64,000 nt of DNA from Yersinia canariae (GTDB lineage: Bacteria > Pseudomonadota > Gammaproteobacteria > Enterobacterales > Enterobacteriaceae). A program made the position numbers and the translations under genes. The DNA is taken from positions 4,340,001 to 4,404,000 of the forward strand of contig NZ_CP043727.1 of assembly GCF_009831415.1 (NCBI RefSeq). The letters run 5' to 3'. This document shows, piece by piece, positions 36,157 through 45,986 of this stretch. The notes beneath the pieces were generated by a model, which saw only the letters and a list, made by a program, of their open reading frames with translations, did no database searches and was not told the DNA's origin. Position 1 is the stretch's first letter, and each line of letters begins with the position of its first letter.

Positions 36157-36879
36157 TTAACGATCATGCCCGACAAAATCGCCACTTTTGAATTGGCGAA
36201 TGTAGAGATAAACAGTGTGTTTAGAAATATTTAGCCGTTCAGCGACCTGATTAATGGCATCTTTGATATCAAAAATACCTTTCTCATACAGATTGAGAAC
36301 AACCTGACGGTTCTTAGCATTGTTAGAAACATTGCGGTCGGCATTCACTTCCTCAATGGTGAACTCCAATGTCTGCGCCACCAAGTCATCAACTGATGAG
36401 GCAAAGTTTACTGAGGAAGGAACTTCTTGTGTTTCCGGCGGCATAAACGTCTGAATAATTTGTGAGAAAGGTACATCCAGATTCATGTTGATGCACAGCA
36501 AACCAATGACGCGCTGGTCGCGGTTACGGATAGCGATAGTGACTGATTTCATCAGCACGCCGCTTTTGGCTCTCGTGAAATAAGCTTTTGAAACACTGCT
36601 GTCAGCGCCCGCCATGTCGTGCAGCATCCGCAGGGCCAGATCTGTTATTGGGGAACCAATCTGCCGGCCGGTATGTTCACCATTCGCAATTCTTACCGCA
36701 GAGCTTTTCAGGTCTTCCAGTGAATGCAGGACAATCTCACAGTGGTTGCCAATAAGCATCGCCAAACCATCAACGATAGCTTCATATGATTTGAGTATTT
36801 CATGGTCCGTCTGACTGAACGGACGTTCATCCAGTAAATCCAGTTCACTGGTTTCGCTACTGAGAAGCGAATTAGACAT
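36157..36879 (-). CDS. yheO: YheO-type transcriptional regulator
   Basis: This 240-residue protein has a PAS-like YheO domain (about 25-145, including [20 protein letters not shown] and [14 protein letters not shown]) and a C-terminal helix-turn-helix ([28 protein letters not shown]). The same architecture occurs in DauR-type regulators. Its targets in enterics are unknown; heading an operon with tusDCB hints at a link to sulfur relay or tRNA modification, which is inference. The start at 36879 matches E. coli length. Confidence 0.9.
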   Translation of the reverse strand: MSNSLLSSETSELDLLDERPFSQTDHEILKSYEAIVDGLAMLIGNHCEIVLHSLEDLKSSAVRIANGEHTGRQIGSPITDLALRMLHDMAGADSSVSKAYFTRAKSGVLMKSVTIAIRNRDQRVIGLLCINMNLDVPFSQIIQTFMPPETQEVPSSVNFASSVDDLVAQTLEFTIEEVNADRNVSNNAKNRQVVLNLYEKGIFDIKDAINQVAERLNISKHTVYLYIRQFKSGDFVGHDR

Positions 36880-37069
36880 CGAAGACACCATCCTCTACGT
36901 AAAGCCTGTCTCAATATCGTTGGCAGACTCATAACTCAATATCTTGAATTTTAAGTCTAGCAAATATGCCGAGATAAAATCCTTGCGTTCGCGCGTGATA
37001 TTGACGTTAAGCCCACAAGCTATAAATCGTCAAGTTATCAACGAGCAGAAGTGCGAATTGATATACCGC

Positions 37070-37103
37070 AAAAAAAACCGCCACGACAATTATCGCGACG
37101 GTT
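37070..37103 (-). terminator. Terminator downstream of fkpA
   Basis: AACCG (37076-37080) pairs with CGGTT (37099-37103), with CGA/TCG pairing higher in the imperfect stem. On the minus strand an eight-base T-run follows (A-run 37070-37077 on plus). It lies 45 bp past the fkpA stop codon. The remaining 36880-37069 spacer up to yheO holds the yheO promoter region; I see no gene. Confidence 0.85.
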
Positions 37104-37147
37104 ATGAGTATCACCGGGCACTACTCTACGACAACCAATACGCTAAA

Positions 37148-37963
37148 TTACTTCTTAGCTTTTGTATCCGCAGCAGCAGGTTGTGCTTCTTGAGCATCAG
37201 CTTTAGGCGCGGCTTTCACATCCAATAACTCAACATCAAATACCAGAGTAGAGTTTGCAGGGATGCCTGGGACGCCAGTTTTGCCGTAAGCCAGTTCTGG
37301 TGGGATAACCAGAGTTATCTTGCCGCCTTTCTTGATTTGTTTCAGGCCTTCGGTCCAGCCTGGGATAACACCATCAAGACGGAAAGACAGCGGCTCGCCA
37401 CGTTTGTAAGAGTTATCAAACTCAGTGCCGTCGGTCAGTGTCCCTTTGTAGTTAACGACGACGGTGTCGCTGTCTTTTGGCGCATCACCTGCACCGGCTT
37501 TCTCTACTTTGTACAGCAAGCCAGATTCAGTTTTCTTCACATCTTTTTCTTTTGCGAAGGTTTCGCGGTACTTAGCGCCTTTATCGGCGTTTTCTTTAGC
37601 ATCCTGCTCCATTTTGGCCTGAGCAGAAGCTTTTACGCGCGCTTCAAAACCTTGCAAAGTTTTTTCGATTTCTTCGTCAGTCAGTTTACTTTTGCTGGCA
37701 AAAGCATCCTGAACACCGGCGATCAACTGGTCTTTATCCAGCTTAATGCCCAACTTTTCTTGCTCTTTCAGGGAGTTATCCATGTAACGCCCTAAGGAAG
37801 CACCTAATGCATACGCTGATTGCTGGTCATCATTCTTAAATGCGCTATTTGTCGTTGCTGCCGCGTCAGCAGTTTTAGCTGTTTCAGCAGCAAAAGTAGC
37901 AGAGGTATTCAGGGTCAGCGCCATGGTCGTAGCCAGTAGCGTTACTTTAAACAGTGATTTCAT
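37148..37963 (-). CDS. fkpA: Periplasmic FKBP-type prolyl isomerase FkpA
   Basis: This 271-residue periplasmic chaperone and peptidyl-prolyl isomerase helps envelope proteins fold. A Sec signal peptide (MKSLFKV..., cut after TFA near residue 25) is followed by a helical dimerisation domain (about 40-135) and an FKBP domain (about 150-255) with SFRLDGVIPGWTEGL and PPELAYGKTGVPGIP. The start at 37963 matches E. coli FkpA. In E. coli it is sigma-E controlled; I could not identify a clear sigma-E promoter here. Confidence 0.97.
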   Translation of the reverse strand: MKSLFKVTLLATTMALTLNTSATFAAETAKTADAAATTNSAFKNDDQQSAYALGASLGRYMDNSLKEQEKLGIKLDKDQLIAGVQDAFASKSKLTDEEIEKTLQGFEARVKASAQAKMEQDAKENADKGAKYRETFAKEKDVKKTESGLLYKVEKAGAGDAPKDSDTVVVNYKGTLTDGTEFDNSYKRGEPLSFRLDGVIPGWTEGLKQIKKGGKITLVIPPELAYGKTGVPGIPANSTLVFDVELLDVKAAPKADAQEAQPAAADTKAKK

Positions 37964-38183
37964 CCATTTCTCCATTGGCTTAAGGACACTTACCCCAAGC
38001 AACGATTATAAGTGTAACTTGTACTATAACTGTCTGTGCGAACACAAAACAATCTCTATGCTAATGCTATTAAGTGATATTAAGACTTTTTTTACTACAA
38101 GAAGTTTCGTTTTATCGATATCTTGACCCTCGCGGGGTAATCATGGAGTTTTACAGGTAGAATCAATCCTCCCTGCCTTATCC

Positions 38184-38219
38184 CCTATTATCACCGGATA
38201 GCCTATTATTACCGGATAG
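38184..38219. repeat. Two tandem 18-bp repeats between fkpA and slyX
   Basis: CCTATTATCACCGGATAG (38184-38201) is followed directly by CCTATTATTACCGGATAG (38202-38219), differing at one base. They lie in the divergent 301-bp region, 46 bp upstream of slyX. Each unit contains a short ATCCGGT-type half site on minus, so it could be a duplicated regulator site or a recent slippage product. The rest of 37964-38264 shows a TATAAT on minus at 38005-38010 that may serve fkpA, and nothing else clear. Confidence 0.85.
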
Positions 38220-38252
38220 AAAGTGGCCTAAGGGCATGGTTTGCAGTCATGA

Positions 38253-38483
<231 letters not shown>

Positions 38484-38517
38484 CGCCAGCGGTTAAGATA
38501 CCGTAGCGCAGATAGCA

Positions 38518-38543
38518 AAAAGCCAGCCGCAAGGCTGGCTTTT
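38518..38543. terminator. Bidirectional terminator between slyX and slyD
   Basis: AGCCAGCC (38521-38528) and GGCTGGCT (38533-38540) form an 8-bp stem with a GCAA loop, flanked by A4 and T4, in the gap between convergent slyX and slyD. Confidence 0.92.
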
Positions 38544-38562
38544 GACTGAGCAATGTCAGATT

Positions 38563-39150
38563 TTAGTGACAGCCGCAGCCGCCGCCTTTACCACAACCGC
38601 CTTTACCGTGCTCATGACCGTGCTCACCTTCATCATGGCCGTGGCCGCCGCAGCAACCGTCACCGTGTTCATGGTGATGATCATGCTCACCATGTACGTG
38701 GCCATGCTGCAGTTCTTCTTCTGTTGCTTCACGGATTGCAACCACTTCAACGTGGAAGTTCAAATCCTGGCCTGCCAACATATGGTTGCCGTCAACCACA
38801 ACATGCTCGTCTTCAACAGCAGTGATTTCGACCGGCACTGGACCTTGATCAGTATCTGCCAGGAAACGCATGCCGACTTCCAACTCGTCAACACCCATGA
38901 AGACGTCTTTCGGTACGCGCTGCACCAGATTTTCATCATAGCTGCCGTAACCTTCGTCAGCATTCACACGCACATCAAAGCTGTCACCAGCTTCGTGGCC
39001 TTCGAGCGCTTTTTCCAAACCAGCGATCAGGGAACCGTGTCCGTGCAGGTAGTCCAACGGCGCGCTCACCGGAGACTCATCAACTAAAACACCGTCTTCT
39101 GTACGTACCTGGTAAGCCAGGCTGACCACCAAGTCTTTTGCTACTTTCAT
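38563..39150 (-). CDS. slyD: Metallochaperone and prolyl isomerase SlyD
   Basis: This 195-residue cytoplasmic FKBP-fold protein has prolyl isomerase, chaperone and metal-binding roles; in E. coli it helps deliver nickel to hydrogenases and supports phage phiX174 E-protein lysis. The FKBP domain is split by an inserted-flap chaperone domain (about 70-125). The C-terminal 50 residues are rich in His, Cys, Gly and acidic residues (HDHHHEHGDGCCGGHGHDEG) and bind Ni, Zn and Cu. The start MKVAKDL at 39150 matches E. coli. Confidence 0.97.
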   Translation of the reverse strand: MKVAKDLVVSLAYQVRTEDGVLVDESPVSAPLDYLHGHGSLIAGLEKALEGHEAGDSFDVRVNADEGYGSYDENLVQRVPKDVFMGVDELEVGMRFLADTDQGPVPVEITAVEDEHVVVDGNHMLAGQDLNFHVEVVAIREATEEELQHGHVHGEHDHHHEHGDGCCGGHGHDEGEHGHEHGKGGCGKGGGCGCH

Positions 39151-39244
39151 GATATCTCCTACCCTTGGAACAAAAATTGGCACAGATTGTAGCGGAAATC
39201 TGCACCGCTGTACTCACCAGCATAAAAAATCGCGAAGGATAACG

Positions 39245-39469
39245 CTACTCCGGATGGAAAATACCGATCACTTGTTCATGCGGCCGAACGTGTTTATTAA
39301 CCTGCTCATCCGTCTGACGCTGATGGTGACCGCACTTCACGCACTCCACCACTTCAACGTGATCTTCACGCCATAAAGCCAGAGTATCCAATGCTTTACA
39401 TTGTGGACAAACTGCTCCAGCAATGAATCTTTTACGTGTTTTCGTCTTGCTATTTGACGTCGTTGTCAT
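39245..39469 (-). CDS. yheV: YheV family putative zinc-ribbon protein
   Basis: This 74-residue protein has one zinc ribbon (Cys21, Cys24, Cys43, Cys46: CPQC and CVKC) and the family ending EQVIGIFHP. Function is unknown. I choose the ATG at 39469 with GGAG six bases upstream; an ATG at 39484 overlaps the kefB stop codon and is possible. The N-terminus, with several Thr, Ser and Lys residues, is longer than in E. coli YheV (66). It is the last gene of kefG-kefB-yheV. Confidence 0.88.
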   Translation of the reverse strand: MTTTSNSKTKTRKRFIAGAVCPQCKALDTLALWREDHVEVVECVKCGHHQRQTDEQVNKHVRPHEQVIGIFHPE

Positions 39470-39483
39470 CGTTTTCTCCGGCA

Positions 39484-41292
39484 TTATTCGTATTCATCCC
39501 AGCCATCTAACTGCCGACTTTCATGCAGCATTTCTCGTTGGAAAATATCTTCCAGTTCACGGCGGGCTTCTTTAACTCTGGAAATTTGCGCGACATCACC
39601 ATGATGCTGTGGCACCAATTCACGTAACATTCGCATATCAAGACGACGGAAATGTTGTTGCGCCCGGTAGGCCTGATGCGGATGCATACCTAACCCCAGC
39701 AATGTTTTGCGCCCCAGTTCCAGCGCACTGGAAAAGGTTTCGCGAGTAAAATCTTTAACACCGTTTTGCAGTAACTCATGTGCTTCAACGCGCCCTCTGG
39801 CACGGGCCAAAATGTGCAGATTGGGGAAATGTTGCTGGCACAAATGCACCAAAGTCATGGTGTCTTCCGGCTCATTACAGGTAATCACGATAGCTTTGGC
39901 TTTTTCTGCCCCAGCGGCCCGCAGCAGTTCTAGCTCAGTGGCATCACCATAGTAAACTTTATAGCCATATTTGCGCATAACACTGACAGCACTGACATCG
40001 CGCTCCAACACGGTAATGCGCATTTTGTTCGCCATCAGTAAGCGGCCAATCACCTGACCAAAGCGCCCAAAACCAACAATAATCACCTGCGGGTCATTGT
40101 CTTCAACAAACGGTTTTTCATCACTTTCTTCTTGTGCGTTGTAACGGCGAACCAAAATACGGTCAATCCCCTGCATCAGTAACGGGGTTGTCATCATTGA
40201 GAGTGTGACCACCACCAGCAGCAGTGCCAGTTGTTCAGCATCTAAAACGTGCTGAGAAAATGCCGCCGAGAACAGCACAAAAGCGAACTCACCGCCCTGA
40301 CTTAGCACTCCAGCAAATTGCAACCGCACCGAACGACGCAAGCCAAATGTCCGCGCTAAACCATACAGCACGGTGCCTTTGATAAAGACCAGCACCAGAA
40401 CACCTAGCAGCACATCCAACAGATGAGTGAACAGGACACCGAGGTTCAAGGCCATCCCGACCGAGATGAAAAACAACCCAAGTAACAACCCTTTAAAGGG
40501 TTCGATGGCGATTTCCAATTCATGCTGGAATTCACTTTCGGCCAGTAAGATGCCCGCAATAAATGTCCCTAATGCCATCGACAAACCCAGGGCATCCATA
40601 AACAGCGCAGAACCTAAAACCACAAGCAAAGCCGCGGCAGTAAAGACTTCCCGCACGCCAGAGGCCACAATGTAGCGAAACAGCGGGCGCAGCAAATACC
40701 GGCCCCCAATCAGCATGCCAGCAAAAGCCGCGACCTTGACTCCAATCTTAACCCAGTCATTAGCACCACCGCCGCCGCCAGCCAAAATAGGAATCAGGGC
40801 CAATGCTGGAATAACCGCCATATCCTGGAACAGCAAGACGGAGAAACCGAGCTGGCCGCCTTCGTTGCGGTTCATGCCCTTTTCCCGCATTAATTGCAAT
40901 GCCATGGCCGTTGAGGACATCGCCAGACCGACACCGCCGATAAGCGCCGCCTGCCAGGCGAATTGGGTGAAATAGAGCAATGCTCCCAGCACCGCCGCCG
41001 TTATCACCACCTGACCGGCACCGACACCAAAAATCGAGCGGCGCAATTGCCAAAGCTTGGCCGGATTTAACTCCAAACCAATGATAAACATCAGGAAAAC
41101 AACACCCAACTCTGAAAAATGGAGTATTTCGTCAACATCACGAATAAACCCCAACCCCCAAGGGCCAATGGCAATACCCGCTATCAAATAGCCCAATACC
41201 GCGCCGATACCCAAGCGTTGGGCAATGGGAACCGCCACCACAGCGGCAAATAAAAATAATAAAATCGCGGTCAGTAGCGCCGAGCCTTCCAT
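39484..41292 (-). CDS. kefB: Glutathione-gated potassium efflux system KefB
   Basis: This 602-residue inner-membrane K+/H+ antiporter is held shut by glutathione and opened by glutathione adducts of electrophiles such as methylglyoxal, protecting the cell by acidification. The N-terminal CPA2 transporter domain (about 1-380, roughly 12 helices) contains the HALELG-type start [19 protein letters not shown]. It is followed by a KTN/RCK nucleotide-binding domain ([17 protein letters not shown]). The ATG at 41292 (MEGSALL) matches E. coli; the frame upstream lies in kefG. KefG is its ancillary subunit. Confidence 0.96.
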   Translation of the reverse strand: MEGSALLTAILLFLFAAVVAVPIAQRLGIGAVLGYLIAGIAIGPWGLGFIRDVDEILHFSELGVVFLMFIIGLELNPAKLWQLRRSIFGVGAGQVVITAAVLGALLYFTQFAWQAALIGGVGLAMSSTAMALQLMREKGMNRNEGGQLGFSVLLFQDMAVIPALALIPILAGGGGGANDWVKIGVKVAAFAGMLIGGRYLLRPLFRYIVASGVREVFTAAALLVVLGSALFMDALGLSMALGTFIAGILLAESEFQHELEIAIEPFKGLLLGLFFISVGMALNLGVLFTHLLDVLLGVLVLVFIKGTVLYGLARTFGLRRSVRLQFAGVLSQGGEFAFVLFSAAFSQHVLDAEQLALLLVVVTLSMMTTPLLMQGIDRILVRRYNAQEESDEKPFVEDNDPQVIIVGFGRFGQVIGRLLMANKMRITVLERDVSAVSVMRKYGYKVYYGDATELELLRAAGAEKAKAIVITCNEPEDTMTLVHLCQQHFPNLHILARARGRVEAHELLQNGVKDFTRETFSSALELGRKTLLGLGMHPHQAYRAQQHFRRLDMRMLRELVPQHHGDVAQISRVKEARRELEDIFQREMLHESRQLDGWDEYE

Positions 41293-41294
41293 AT

Positions 41295-41849
41295 TCAGTA
41301 CCCTCCCGTCGGTAGCGGTGACTGCAACCACTGCGCATAAGCTTGTGCATGGCTGGCTAAAACTTCCGGCTTTTGACGCCGCGCCCAGTAAATAACCATC
41401 GGATTCATCCAATGCATATGGCACATAGCTGCTGTCAATTCGAAAGGCCGCAGAATATCTTCCATCGGATAACGGTTATATCCCCCTGTCCGATAAGCAC
41501 CTTCCGGTTCACCCGTGGTAATCACCGAACGCCAGTATTTACCGGTCAGTGCATGACCGCCCACACCATTGGCAAAGCCACGCGCCAGAACACGATCCAG
41601 CCATTCTTTTAGTAAAGCCGGGCAACTGTAGGTATAGAGAGGGTGCTGAAAGACGATAATTTGATGTTCGCGCAGCAACTGCTGCTCATGGTGAATATCA
41701 ATAAAGAAATCCGGATAATGTGCATAAAGATCGTGCACAGTGACATGTTCTAATTGCTGCACCGGTTGCAGTAAAACCCGATTTGCCACCGAGTCTTGTG
41801 ATTCCGGATGGGCATACAACAGCAAAACCTTCGGTAGCTGCGACATCAT
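41295..41849 (-). CDS. kefG: KefB ancillary NAD(P)H quinone reductase-like protein KefG
   Basis: This 184-residue flavodoxin-fold protein of the NQO1 type is needed for full KefB activity and binds its RCK domain. [41 protein letters not shown] and [12 protein letters not shown] are conserved, and the length equals E. coli KefG (YheR). It is 2 bp upstream of kefB, so both are made together. Confidence 0.96.
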   Translation of the reverse strand: MMSQLPKVLLLYAHPESQDSVANRVLLQPVQQLEHVTVHDLYAHYPDFFIDIHHEQQLLREHQIIVFQHPLYTYSCPALLKEWLDRVLARGFANGVGGHALTGKYWRSVITTGEPEGAYRTGGYNRYPMEDILRPFELTAAMCHMHWMNPMVIYWARRQKPEVLASHAQAYAQWLQSPLPTGGY

Positions 41850-41922
41850 TCCCCTCCAAAGCGTCGTCAGGGTCCGGTTTTTCCGTTACCATGCTTCGCA
41901 AAGACCAAAAAAGACTAAGATT

Positions 41923-41963
41923 TGTACCCACAGTCATTGGCGTTGCCAGTAGGTAGCGGCAAG
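41923..41963. repeat. Decayed left end of an ERIC-like element
   Basis: CAGTCATTGGCGTTGCCAGT and the following AGGTAGCGGCAAG line up with the left end of the full element at 52611-52642 (AGTCATTGGAGCTGC then GGTAGGCGGCAAG). The central and right parts are missing. It lies in the divergent kefG-yheS spacer, the usual type of site for these repeats. The match is by eye only. Confidence 0.5.
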
Positions 41964-42009
41964 AACCACGGGGATAATAATTTAACATACTCTAAACATA
42001 CGGCACTCT

Positions 42010-43926
42010 ATGATTGTTTTTTCCTCGCTACAAATTCGACGTGGTACTCGTGTATTGCTGGATAATGCAACGGCAACGATTAACCCTGGACAAAAAGTCG
42101 GGCTGGTTGGTAAAAACGGCTGTGGTAAATCCACTCTGCTGGCGTTACTCAAAGGCGAACTGAGCGCCGATGGCGGCAATGTCACGTTTCCTGGTAATTG
42201 GGCACTGGCTTGGGTAAACCAAGAAACCCCTGCACTGGATGTGCCGGCGATAGAGTATGTTATCGACGGCGACCGCGAATATCGCCAATTGGAGGCCGAA
42301 CTTCAGGCCGCCAATGAAAAAAATGATGGTCATGCCATTGCCACGGTACACGGCAAGCTCGATGCCATCCACGCATGGACCATTCAATCTCGTGCCGCCA
42401 GTTTGCTACACGGGCTGGGCTTTTCTCAAGATCAATTACAGCAACCAGTGCGTTCATTTTCAGGTGGCTGGCGGATGCGCCTTAACCTGGCACAAGCACT
42501 GGTTTGCCGCTCTGATTTACTGTTACTGGATGAGCCGACTAACCACTTGGATTTGGATGCCGTCATCTGGTTGGAAAAATGGCTGAAAAGCTACACCGGT
42601 ACACTGGTGCTAATTTCCCATGACCGCGATTTCCTTGATCCTATTATTGATAAAATTTTACATATTGAACAGCAGACGCTGAATGAATATACCGGTAACT
42701 ATTCATCCTTCGAACGCCAGCGCGCTACCAAGCTGTCACAGCAACAGTCAATGTATCAGCATCAACAAGAGAAAGTCGCGCATCTGCAAAGTTACATTGA
42801 CCGCTTCCGCGCCCAAGCGACGAAAGCCAAGCAGGCCCAAAGCCGCATTAAAATGCTTGAGCGGATGGAGCTGATTGCCCCAGCCCATGTGGATAACCCA
42901 TTCCACTTCAGTTTCCGTACACCAGAAAGCCTCCCTGACCCGTTGTTACGGATGGATAAAGTCAGTGCTGGCTATGGCGATCGCACTGTTTTAGAGTCTA
43001 TAAAACTCAATCTGGTACCTGGCTCGCGCATTGGTTTGTTAGGCCGTAATGGGGCGGGTAAATCCACCCTGATTAAATTGTTGGCCGGAACACTGGAGCC
43101 GCAAAGCGGCGAAATTGGTCTATCCAAAGGCATTAAACTGGGTTACTTCGCCCAGCATCAGCTTGAATTCTTACGAGCAGATGAATCTCCACTACAGCAT
43201 ATGAGCCGACTGGCCCCCAAGGAGCCGGAGCAACAGCTACGCGATTATCTCGGGGGTTATGGTTTTCAGGGCGATCAGGTGACCGACCCAACGGCCCGTT
43301 TCTCCGGTGGTGAGAAGGCGCGTTTGGTGCTGGCACTGATTATCTGGCAGCGCCCTAACCTATTGCTGCTTGATGAACCGACCAACCATTTAGACCTTGA
43401 TATGCGTCAGGCACTGACCGAAGCCCTGATTGATTTCGAGGGCGCATTGGTGGTGGTTTCACATGACCGCCACTTATTGCGTTCGACTACCGATGACCTC
43501 TATCTGGTACATGATGGCAAAGTAGAGCAATTTGATGGTGATCTGGAAGATTATCAGCAATTTTTGGTCGATTTACAGCGCCAACAAAGCCAGCAGGATA
43601 ATCCGGCCAAAGAGTTATCCGGCAACAGCGCACAACAACGCAAAGATCAAAAGCGCCGTGATGCTGAGTTCCGCAGCCAGACTCAACCTTTGCGCAAGCA
43701 AATTATGACGCTGGAAAAACAAATGGATAAGTTAAGTGCCGAATTAGCAGCAATTGAAGAGCAACTCGCTGATTCCACACTGTACGACATCACTCGCAAG
43801 GCCGACCTGACCCAATGTCTACAGCAGCAGACGCAAGTTAAATCCAAGCTGGAAGACACTGAAATGCATTGGTTGGATGCCCAAGAGCAGGTGGAGAACA
43901 TCACCAAGCAATTTGACGCGGGGTAA
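42010..43926 (+). CDS. yheS: ABC-F family ATPase YheS
   Basis: This 638-residue soluble protein has two ABC ATPase domains and no membrane part. The first Walker A is GKNGCGKS (34-41), with SGGWRMRLNLA and LLLDEPTNHLDLD. The second site has GRNGAGKST and SGGEKARLVLAL. Between them lies the P-site tRNA-interacting linker typical of ABC-F factors, and a C-terminal coiled coil follows (about 530-635). ABC-F proteins act on the ribosome; YheS in E. coli eases certain arrest peptides. It is divergent from kefG. Confidence 0.95.
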   Translation: MIVFSSLQIRRGTRVLLDNATATINPGQKVGLVGKNGCGKSTLLALLKGELSADGGNVTFPGNWALAWVNQETPALDVPAIEYVIDGDREYRQLEAELQAANEKNDGHAIATVHGKLDAIHAWTIQSRAASLLHGLGFSQDQLQQPVRSFSGGWRMRLNLAQALVCRSDLLLLDEPTNHLDLDAVIWLEKWLKSYTGTLVLISHDRDFLDPIIDKILHIEQQTLNEYTGNYSSFERQRATKLSQQQSMYQHQQEKVAHLQSYIDRFRAQATKAKQAQSRIKMLERMELIAPAHVDNPFHFSFRTPESLPDPLLRMDKVSAGYGDRTVLESIKLNLVPGSRIGLLGRNGAGKSTLIKLLAGTLEPQSGEIGLSKGIKLGYFAQHQLEFLRADESPLQHMSRLAPKEPEQQLRDYLGGYGFQGDQVTDPTARFSGGEKARLVLALIIWQRPNLLLLDEPTNHLDLDMRQALTEALIDFEGALVVVSHDRHLLRSTTDDLYLVHDGKVEQFDGDLEDYQQFLVDLQRQQSQQDNPAKELSGNSAQQRKDQKRRDAEFRSQTQPLRKQIMTLEKQMDKLSAELAAIEEQLADSTLYDITRKADLTQCLQQQTQVKSKLEDTEMHWLDAQEQVENITKQFDAG

Positions 43927-43958
43927 CCGGTTTTTCATCCGACTTAATTAAGCTTAAG

Positions 43959-43998
43959 CACCGCACTGCACACTGACTTTCGTGTGCTATGCGCGGTG
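43959..43998. terminator. Imperfect hairpin downstream of yheS
   Basis: CACCGC-A-CTGCACAC (43959-43973) can pair with GTGTGC-TAT-GCGCGGTG (43982-43998), with bulges, around TGACTTTC. It stands 33 bp past yheS and may end its transcript, though there is no T-run. The rest of the 180-bp gap to the next gene, about 44010-44095, is very AT-rich. Confidence 0.45.
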
Positions 43999-44106
43999 AA
44001 AGTGTCTATCAGATAAATAGATATTAAATTAGCGCTTATTTTTGTTATTACTCAGCAGATTTTAATGTCTAATAAGCTATAAAACTATTTCTGGGAAGAA
44101 GTATAG

Positions 44107-45093
44107 ATGCAGCGCATTTTGGTCATTCGAATTGATTTCCTTGGCGATATGATATGCACCACTGCTTTATTACATGCACTAAAACAGCGCTGGCCCTCGG
44201 CTGAGATTCATGTATTAGCTAACAAATATAATCGGGCAGCACTGGCACGTAATCCTGATGTCAGCACAGTACACACTTACGTTTACAGCAAGCAATGTGA
44301 ACGAAATCAACAACCTGGCAGGCTTAAGGGGCTTCTTGACCGCTTAGCCCTGATTTGGCAATTACGCCGTTTGCGCTTTGATTTGCTGATTATTCCTAAT
44401 GGCGGCATGAATAAAAATAGTATTCAGTTTGCTAAACAACTTAATGTGGTTGATAGCCGCTGGCACACCCCAGCCAGTGAGTTTGATGACCGCAATCCTG
44501 ACCATGTGATTAACCGGCCTATACGCCACGAAGCGCTCTCCGGTTTTGCACTGCTGCCCGAATTAAACTCAGTGGATATCAATACGCTCAAGTTACATAT
44601 CTATCCTGACCCCGAATTACAGGCAAAATGGCAGACAGAGTTAGGTAAAAGCGACCGGCCACGGGTTGGTTTGTTTGTCTCTAACAAAGCCCCGCAACGG
44701 CGTTGGAGTTGGGAAAAGTGGCAGCAGTTGGCGCTAAAACTCAGCGACCAGGCTGAGATAGTGATTCTCTATGACCCCAATGATCCCCCGAGTGAACAAC
44801 AGCTGGCGAGTATCAAAGGGCAGTCTTTATTAACCCCTTCTGTCGATGAATTTGTGGCCGCAGCAAGCCAACTGGACGTGGTCATTTCAGCCGACAGTGC
44901 GCCGATACATATCAGCTCCGCACTGCAAATCCCAGTGGTGGCGTTGTTTGAATCCCGACCAGAGAAATATCTGCGCTGGTATCCGCTAACGCGCCACATT
45001 TTGTTGCATGAGGGGCTGCAAGTCGACGATATCACCGTCGAGGCCGTCGAAACCGCCGCCCGCACACTATTGATCAAAAAAGAAGAGAGCTAA
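44107..45093 (+). CDS. Family 9 glycosyltransferase (heptosyltransferase-like)
   Basis: This 328-residue protein has the two Rossmann-like domains of GT9 enzymes. The N-terminal half begins ILVIRIDFLGDMICTTALLHALK, equivalent to the acceptor-side IRLxxLGDxxxxTPxL motif of WaaC/WaaF/WaaQ. The C-terminal half has LFVSNKAPQRRWSWEKW and VVISADSAPIHISSAL, the ADP-sugar site. Donor and acceptor cannot be told from sequence. No lipopolysaccharide genes are nearby. It stands alone after an AT-rich spacer and converges with tauD, so it looks like an accessory gene. Confidence 0.85.
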   Translation: MQRILVIRIDFLGDMICTTALLHALKQRWPSAEIHVLANKYNRAALARNPDVSTVHTYVYSKQCERNQQPGRLKGLLDRLALIWQLRRLRFDLLIIPNGGMNKNSIQFAKQLNVVDSRWHTPASEFDDRNPDHVINRPIRHEALSGFALLPELNSVDINTLKLHIYPDPELQAKWQTELGKSDRPRVGLFVSNKAPQRRWSWEKWQQLALKLSDQAEIVILYDPNDPPSEQQLASIKGQSLLTPSVDEFVAAASQLDVVISADSAPIHISSALQIPVVALFESRPEKYLRWYPLTRHILLHEGLQVDDITVEAVETAARTLLIKKEES

Positions 45094-45137
45094 ATGGGCG
45101 TAATCATTGCCGTTAGTTTGGATGCTGCCCAAGCCCA

Positions 45138-45986
45138 TTAAGGTCGAAACACCGGTTTATCCCCCAAAATCGTCGCCCGGTGCATAATCCGCCGCTGCGG
45201 GAGATAATCTGCATTGGCATAGTGTTGAGTGACGCGGTTATCCCAGATAGCCACGTCATTCTCCTGCCAGCGCCAGCGCACCTGGAACTCAGGTTTGGTG
45301 GTGTGCGCAAACAGAAAACGCAGTAAGGCATCACTCTCTTTATCATTCAAATCAACGATTCTGGTGGTAAACCCTTCATTAACAAATAATGCCTGACGCC
45401 CACTCACCGGATGAGTCCGCACCACCGGATGGAGCAGCGGAGGATTCTTCTCTTTTGCCAGCAACCAGCGCTGATGATCTTCCGGTGTCGCGCGGTGTTT
45501 ATGCTCGGGGAAAGAATGGGTGAAATCGTGCTCGGCCCGTAACCCCGCCAATAGCTGCTTAAACGGCGCTGAAAGTGCGTCATAAGCCGCAATTCCACTG
45601 CTCCACAAGGTATCGCCCCCCGTTGTCGGCAAGTGCTTGGCCGCCAGTATCGCGCCTAACGGCGGGTTCTCGATAAAGGTGACATCGGTGTGCCAGTTAT
45701 CATTATCCGGCGGATTATTATCGTGAGTGTCCAACACAATAATTTCTTCGCACTCTTTAGCATGAGGATAAACCGGGTGAATGTGTAAATCGCCAAAGCG
45801 CCCGGCTAAATCGCGCTGCTGTAAGGGCGTAATCGGCTGATTGCGGAAAAACAGCACCTGATGTTTGAGCAGCGCATGATAAAGCTGCTCAAACTGACTG
45901 TCTCCCAATGGGCGGGCGATATTAATGTTCTCAACCAGCGCGCCAATATACGGCCCCAACGGGGTCACGACTAAACGTTCATTCAT
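45138..45986 (-). CDS. tauD: Taurine dioxygenase
   Basis: This 282-residue Fe(II)/2-oxoglutarate dioxygenase converts taurine to sulfite and aminoacetaldehyde, giving the cell sulfur during sulfate starvation. The iron ligands His99 and Asp101 (WHTDVTF) and the distal histidine in [22 protein letters not shown] are present, and the final arginine of that segment binds 2-oxoglutarate. The start at 45986 overlaps tauC by 4 bp. It is the last gene of tauABCD. Confidence 0.97.
   Translation of the reverse strand: MNERLVVTPLGPYIGALVENINIARPLGDSQFEQLYHALLKHQVLFFRNQPITPLQQRDLAGRFGDLHIHPVYPHAKECEEIIVLDTHDNNPPDNDNWHTDVTFIENPPLGAILAAKHLPTTGGDTLWSSGIAAYDALSAPFKQLLAGLRAEHDFTHSFPEHKHRATPEDHQRWLLAKEKNPPLLHPVVRTHPVSGRQALFVNEGFTTRIVDLNDKESDALLRFLFAHTTKPEFQVRWRWQENDVAIWDNRVTQHYANADYLPQRRIMHRATILGDKPVFRP

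Noticed and set aside
45094..45139. 15-codon frame [15 protein letters not shown] and a 7-bp inverted repeat between the glycosyltransferase gene and tauD
   Set aside because: There is no ribosome site, it is too short to judge, and the stem has a 33-nt loop; chance is likely.
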